DNA from: Kitasatospora aureofaciens | GTDB lineage: Bacteria > Actinomycetota > Actinomycetes > Streptomycetales > Streptomycetaceae | DNA: 45,086 nt | Assembly (NCBI RefSeq): GCF_001188955.3 | Contig: NZ_JPRF03000050.1 | Span: 1 to 45,086, forward strand | Reading direction: 5' to 3' | Shown here: positions 43,382 to 45,086 of the stretch, one piece after another | Position numbering within the stretch: position 1 is the first letter of the stretch | Layout of the letters: each line of letters opens with the position of its first letter | Translations under genes and position numbers: made by a program | Notes under the pieces: generated by a model | Told to the model about the DNA's origin: nothing | The model's input: the letters and a program-made list of their open reading frames with translations, nothing else | Database searches by the model: none

Positions 43382-45086
43382 ATGACCATCGAAGCCGGGC
43401 AGCCCCCTCTCGCGGGGCAGCCGACGAGCGTACGGCAGGCCGGGGCCAGGAGGCCCCTCGGAGAGCTGGGCCGGGCCGCCCTCGGCCGGGCCGGGCGGGC
43501 CGCCTTACTGGCCACCGGGCGCCCGCCCGTGCCGGACGCCCTGGAACCGCTGGTCCGGGTGCACCGCCGACACCATCCGCAGGCGGACCTCGCCCTGCTG
43601 GCCCGGGCGTACCGGCTGGCCGAGGCCAGCCACCGCGGCCAGAAGCGCAAGAGCGGCGAGCCGTACATCACCCACCCGCTGGCCGTCACCATGATCCTGG
43701 CCCAACTCGGCGCGGGGACGACCACCTTGGTCGCCTCGCTGCTCCACGACACGGTCGAGGACACTGAGTTGACGCTGGACCAGGTGGGCGCCGGGTTCGG
43801 GCCCGAAGTCGCCTACCTGGTCGACGGGGTGACGAAGCTGGAGAAGGTCGACTTCGGCGCCGCCGCCGAGGCCGAGACCTTCCGCAAGATGCTGGTCGCC
43901 ACCGGGGACGACGTCCGGGTGATGGTGATCAAGCTCGCCGACCGGCTGCACAACATGCGCACCATCCGGCACATGAAGCCGGCCAGCCAGGTGCGGATCG
44001 CCAAGGTCACCAGGGACGTGCTGATCCCGCTGGCCGAGCGGCTCGGCATCCAGGTGCTCAAGGCGGAGCTGGAGGACATCGTCTTCGCCACCCTGCACCC
44101 CGAGGAGCACGCCCGCACCCGCGCACTGATGGCCGCTCACGAGGCCGAGCCGGACGCCCTGCTGGAGCCGTTCGCCCGCCGACTGGCCCGCCAGCTGGCC
44201 GAGGCCGGGGTCGCCGCCGAGGTGACGGTACGGCCCCGGCACTGCGTCTCGCTGCACCGGGTGCTGGTCAAGCGGGCCGCCGCGCCCGGGCCGGACGGGC
44301 AGCCGCAGCGGCCGCAGCCGGCCGACTTCGGGCGGCTGCTGGTGGTGGTCGAGGAGAACGCCGACTGCTACGCCGTGCTCGGCGAGCTGCACACCTGCTG
44401 GACGCCGCTGCCCGGGGAGTTCAAGGACTTTGTCGCCGCCCCCAAGTTCAACCTCTACCAGTCGCTGCACACCGCCGTGGCGCTGGACGGCGAGGTGGTG
44501 GAGGTGCTGGTCCGGACCCGCCGGATGCACGAGGTGGCCGAGACCGGGGTGGTCGCGCTCGGCGACCCGTCGCGGACCGGCGCCGCCCAGGACGCGGACG
44601 AGCTGGACCGCACCGACCCGGCCCGGCCGGGCTGGCTCAGCCGGCTGCTGGAGTGGCAGCAGGAGACCCCCGACCCGGATGCCTTCTGGTCCGCGCTCAC
44701 CGCCGACCTGGCGGGCGACCGGGAGATCACCGTGGTGACGGAGAGCGGTGAAACGCTTCAGCTCAGGGCCGGGGCCAGCTGTGTGGACGCCGCCTACCTG
44801 CTCGGCGAGGAGACCGGTCACCGATGTATCGGCGCCCGGGTCAACGGCCGGCTGACCGCGCTGTCCACCGTGCTCCAGGACGGGGACGTGCTCGCCGTGC
44901 TCACCGAGGGCCCCCCGGCCGGGAGCGGCCAGCGCGGCGCCGAACCCTCGGGGCCGTCGCCGGAGTGGCTGGCGCACGCCCGCACCCCCGCCGCCCGGCT
45001 GGCCATCGAGCGCTGGCTCGCCGACCACCCGGCCCGGCTGCCGGTGGTGCGCACCGGCCCGGCCGGCGGTCAGCCCGCCCCGCCCG
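43382..45086 (+). CDS. rshA: RelA/SpoT homologue RshA (runs off the window)
   Basis: At least 568 residues of a RelA/SpoT family protein; the end is outside the window. The HD hydrolase domain is intact: His84 in SHRGQKRKSGEP, His122/Asp123 and Glu126/Asp127 in HDTVEDT, and Asp187 in LADRLHNMRTI. The synthetase domain (about 275-395) keeps FKDFVAAPKFNLYQSLHT (Tyr359) but lacks the usual D-L-x-G-x-R-V strand and has EVLVRT and VVALG where active enzymes have E(I/V)Q(I/L)RT and AAHW. A TGS domain follows (about 450-510). In S. coelicolor rshA is the second relA/spoT gene, beside dapF; its loss has little effect on ppGpp. A TTA leucine codon occurs at codon 42. ATG 43382 has a CGGAGGTG site. Confidence 0.9.
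   Translation, partial: MTIEAGQPPLAGQPTSVRQAGARRPLGELGRAALGRAGRAALLATGRPPVPDALEPLVRVHRRHHPQADLALLARAYRLAEASHRGQKRKSGEPYITHPLAVTMILAQLGAGTTTLVASLLHDTVEDTELTLDQVGAGFGPEVAYLVDGVTKLEKVDFGAAAEAETFRKMLVATGDDVRVMVIKLADRLHNMRTIRHMKPASQVRIAKVTRDVLIPLAERLGIQVLKAELEDIVFATLHPEEHARTRALMAAHEAEPDALLEPFARRLARQLAEAGVAAEVTVRPRHCVSLHRVLVKRAAAPGPDGQPQRPQPADFGRLLVVVEENADCYAVLGELHTCWTPLPGEFKDFVAAPKFNLYQSLHTAVALDGEVVEVLVRTRRMHEVAETGVVALGDPSRTGAAQDADELDRTDPARPGWLSRLLEWQQETPDPDAFWSALTADLAGDREITVVTESGETLQLRAGASCVDAAYLLGEETGHRCIGARVNGRLTALSTVLQDGDVLAVLTEGPPAGSGQRGAEPSGPSPEWLAHARTPAARLAIERWLADHPARLPVVRTGPAGGQPAPP

Overview
The window is high-GC actinobacterial chromosome, almost certainly from the Streptomycetaceae (Streptomyces or Kitasatospora). 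The evidence is the strong GC third-position bias, frequent GTG and TTG starts, purine-rich Shine-Dalgarno sites mixed with apparently leaderless genes, and a gene order (osaC, osaAB, ftsK, rimO, pgsA, cinA, clgR, lhr, recA, recX, gluABCD, miaB, miaA, dapF, rshA) that I know from the core of Streptomyces chromosomes and, in part, from the recA region of mycobacteria. It is mostly conserved core DNA. I see no prophage, insertion sequence, CRISPR array, tRNA or biosynthetic cluster.

Layout. Positions 1-164 hold a 5S rRNA gene and its terminator, the end of an rRNA operon. Positions 181-1582 hold a PAP2-type membrane phosphatase and a convergent acetate-transporter-like protein. Positions 1907-10500 are the osmotic/stress signalling locus: OsaC (anti-sigma-like kinase, PAS, GAF and SpoIIE phosphatase domains) is transcribed divergently from OsaA (a giant soluble hybrid histidine kinase with about 17 HAMP-like modules) and OsaB (a receiver with a coiled-coil tail). 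Positions 10648-18249 hold ftsK, a RodZ-like protein, a tight rimO-pgsA-cinA operon, clgR and a small membrane protein. A very large Lhr helicase (minus strand) and a divergent subtilisin-like protease follow. Positions 25001-28755 hold a DUF3046 protein, an AI-2E family membrane protein, recA and recX; the recA promoter region carries both a LexA-type SOS box and the LexA-independent RecA-NDp/PafBC motif.

The second half: a FAD monooxygenase and the gluABCD-type amino-acid ABC importer lie on the minus strand, facing away from an OmpR-type two-component pair. A TAXI-family binding protein follows. The tRNA-modification and lysine/cell-wall block comes next (miaB, a small enzyme-like protein, an MT0933-type antitoxin-like protein, miaA, a membrane protein, dapF), and the window ends inside rshA, a RelA/SpoT homologue.

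The genes fall into connected themes: stress sensing (osaCAB, clgR, rshA), DNA segregation and repair (ftsK, lhr, recA, recX), tRNA/ribosome modification (rimO, miaB, miaA) and envelope functions (pgsA, RodZ-like, dapF). The most interesting observations are the HAMP array of OsaA, the TTA codon and apparently degenerate synthetase domain in rshA, a possible second start for clgR, a set of leaderless promoters with near-identical geometry, and the long low-complexity extension of RecX. I did not find a convincing undescribed multi-gene system; the unusual features are within known families.
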